Source: Myoxocephalus aenaeus
Lineage: Eukaryota; Chordata; Actinopteri; Perciformes; Cottidae
Assembly: GCA_038501785.1 (NCBI GenBank)
Contig: JBAMJR010000051.1
Span: 6,649,501-6,713,500 of the forward strand
Length of the DNA: 64,000 nt
Direction of reading: 5' to 3'
A program made the position numbers and the translations under genes. Under the pieces are notes generated by a model. That model saw only the letters and a list, made by a program, of their open reading frames with translations. It was not told the DNA's origin and ran no database searches. The stretch's first letter is position 1. Each line of letters starts with the position of its first letter. Shown here piece after piece: positions 63,242 to 64,000 of this stretch.

Positions 63242-64000
63242 AGGCATTGTTCTGTGTGTTACAGGTCAGCTCAGGAATCTACTGTATTCCCCTAATGACG
63301 TGTATGAACGGATGTGAAAGCTAACAAACTGCTCTTTATATAGACAAATTGCCATTCACTGTTACAATAACAAAGCATCAGTCATCCCCCTGTCTCTTTC
63401 TGTGTGGCAGTCTGACAGGTCGTCTCAGGTTCTCTGTTCATGATAGTGTGACTGACTAACCCATAGGGCACAGACATACAGACACAAATCCCGTCTACTG
63501 AAGTCATAAATATCCCTCGTAACAACACCAAGACACCTTCTTTTAAAGGATCGTACTTATTATAGGTTTGTGTCTGTACGATTGTGTATAATAGAGCAGC
63601 CTCTCCATGTAGAACATACATCATAAGCAGATCATGCCGCTAAGATGTGGGAATTAGAAGAGTTCAAATTTATGTCTAAGAAATGGACAATTAATTCCTC
63701 AGTAGATTTAAGCCTTCAGGGAAGAGGTTTCAGAGGGCTCACTTATTTATTCCTCCACTGTCACTACTCTCCTCTCCCTTCTCCCTCTTCTCTCTCCTTG
63801 TATGTGCTGGATATGAGGAATCTCCTGGTAGTGAGCACCTGCTGCAGGCAATTGTAGGGTTGAGGGTCAACTTTGATGTCTTAATAGACTGTCGCTGACG
63901 GATGTCTTTACACTCGCTACGGTAGTAGTGCTCACTAGTTTAATCGGTGGCGTACGCATGTCAATGTGACTATCAAACTACGGATTAAAGACTTATGTTG

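Overview
This window is vertebrate nuclear DNA, almost certainly from a ray-finned (teleost, probably percomorph) fish. The evidence is intron-split genes with GT-AG junctions, very dense (GT)n/(CA)n microsatellites, Tc1/mariner and hAT DNA transposons of fish type, and a gene order matching the GLIS2-PAM16-CORO7(-VASN) block of human 16p13.3. Three host genes were rebuilt exon by exon with consistent splice phases. No bacterial operon, CRISPR array, tRNA or rRNA gene was recognised.

Layout. 1-14358 holds no coding exon that I can support; it carries microsatellites, relic repeats and perhaps 5' elements of glis2. 14383-17890 (+) is the complete glis2 coding sequence (6 coding exons, 484 aa, five C2H2 zinc fingers), flanked and interrupted by six long (GT)n arrays. 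Its presumed 3' UTR (17891 to about 22300) contains a hAT copy with a perfect 8-bp target-site duplication. 22784-25704 (-) is the complete pam16 (5 coding exons, 122 aa), tail-to-tail with glis2. 28322-32979 (-) is the C-terminal 660 aa of coro7 (19 exons). The N-terminal roughly 265 aa are not in the window, so the last coro7 intron seen is longer than 31 kb. That intron (32980-64000) holds an intact Tc1-like DD37E transposon (38517-40064), a 1.3-kb non-autonomous hAT with another hAT piece nested in it (45125-46425), a possible orphan + strand terminal exon (37591-37724), a GC-box/CCAAT promoter with a non-coding first-exon candidate (about 55083-55377, +), and most of the long (CA)n arrays. 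In human, VASN lies on the opposite strand inside a CORO7 intron, so the 55.1-kb promoter is a reasonable vasn start, but no vasorin coding sequence is present.

How the genes relate. Glis2 is a nuclear Kruppel-like transcription factor, Pam16 is the J-like subunit of the mitochondrial import motor, and Coro7 is a tandem beta-propeller coronin of the Golgi/actin system. They share a locus, not a pathway. The most interesting architecture is the coro7-pam16 pair. pam16 exon 1 codes only for the initiator Met, and exon 2 opens in phase 0. The penultimate coro7 exon also closes in phase 0, directly before a 3-codon terminal exon that completes a WASP-like acidic tail. Read-through splicing would therefore give an in-frame Coro7-Pam16 fusion, as known for human CORO7-PAM16.
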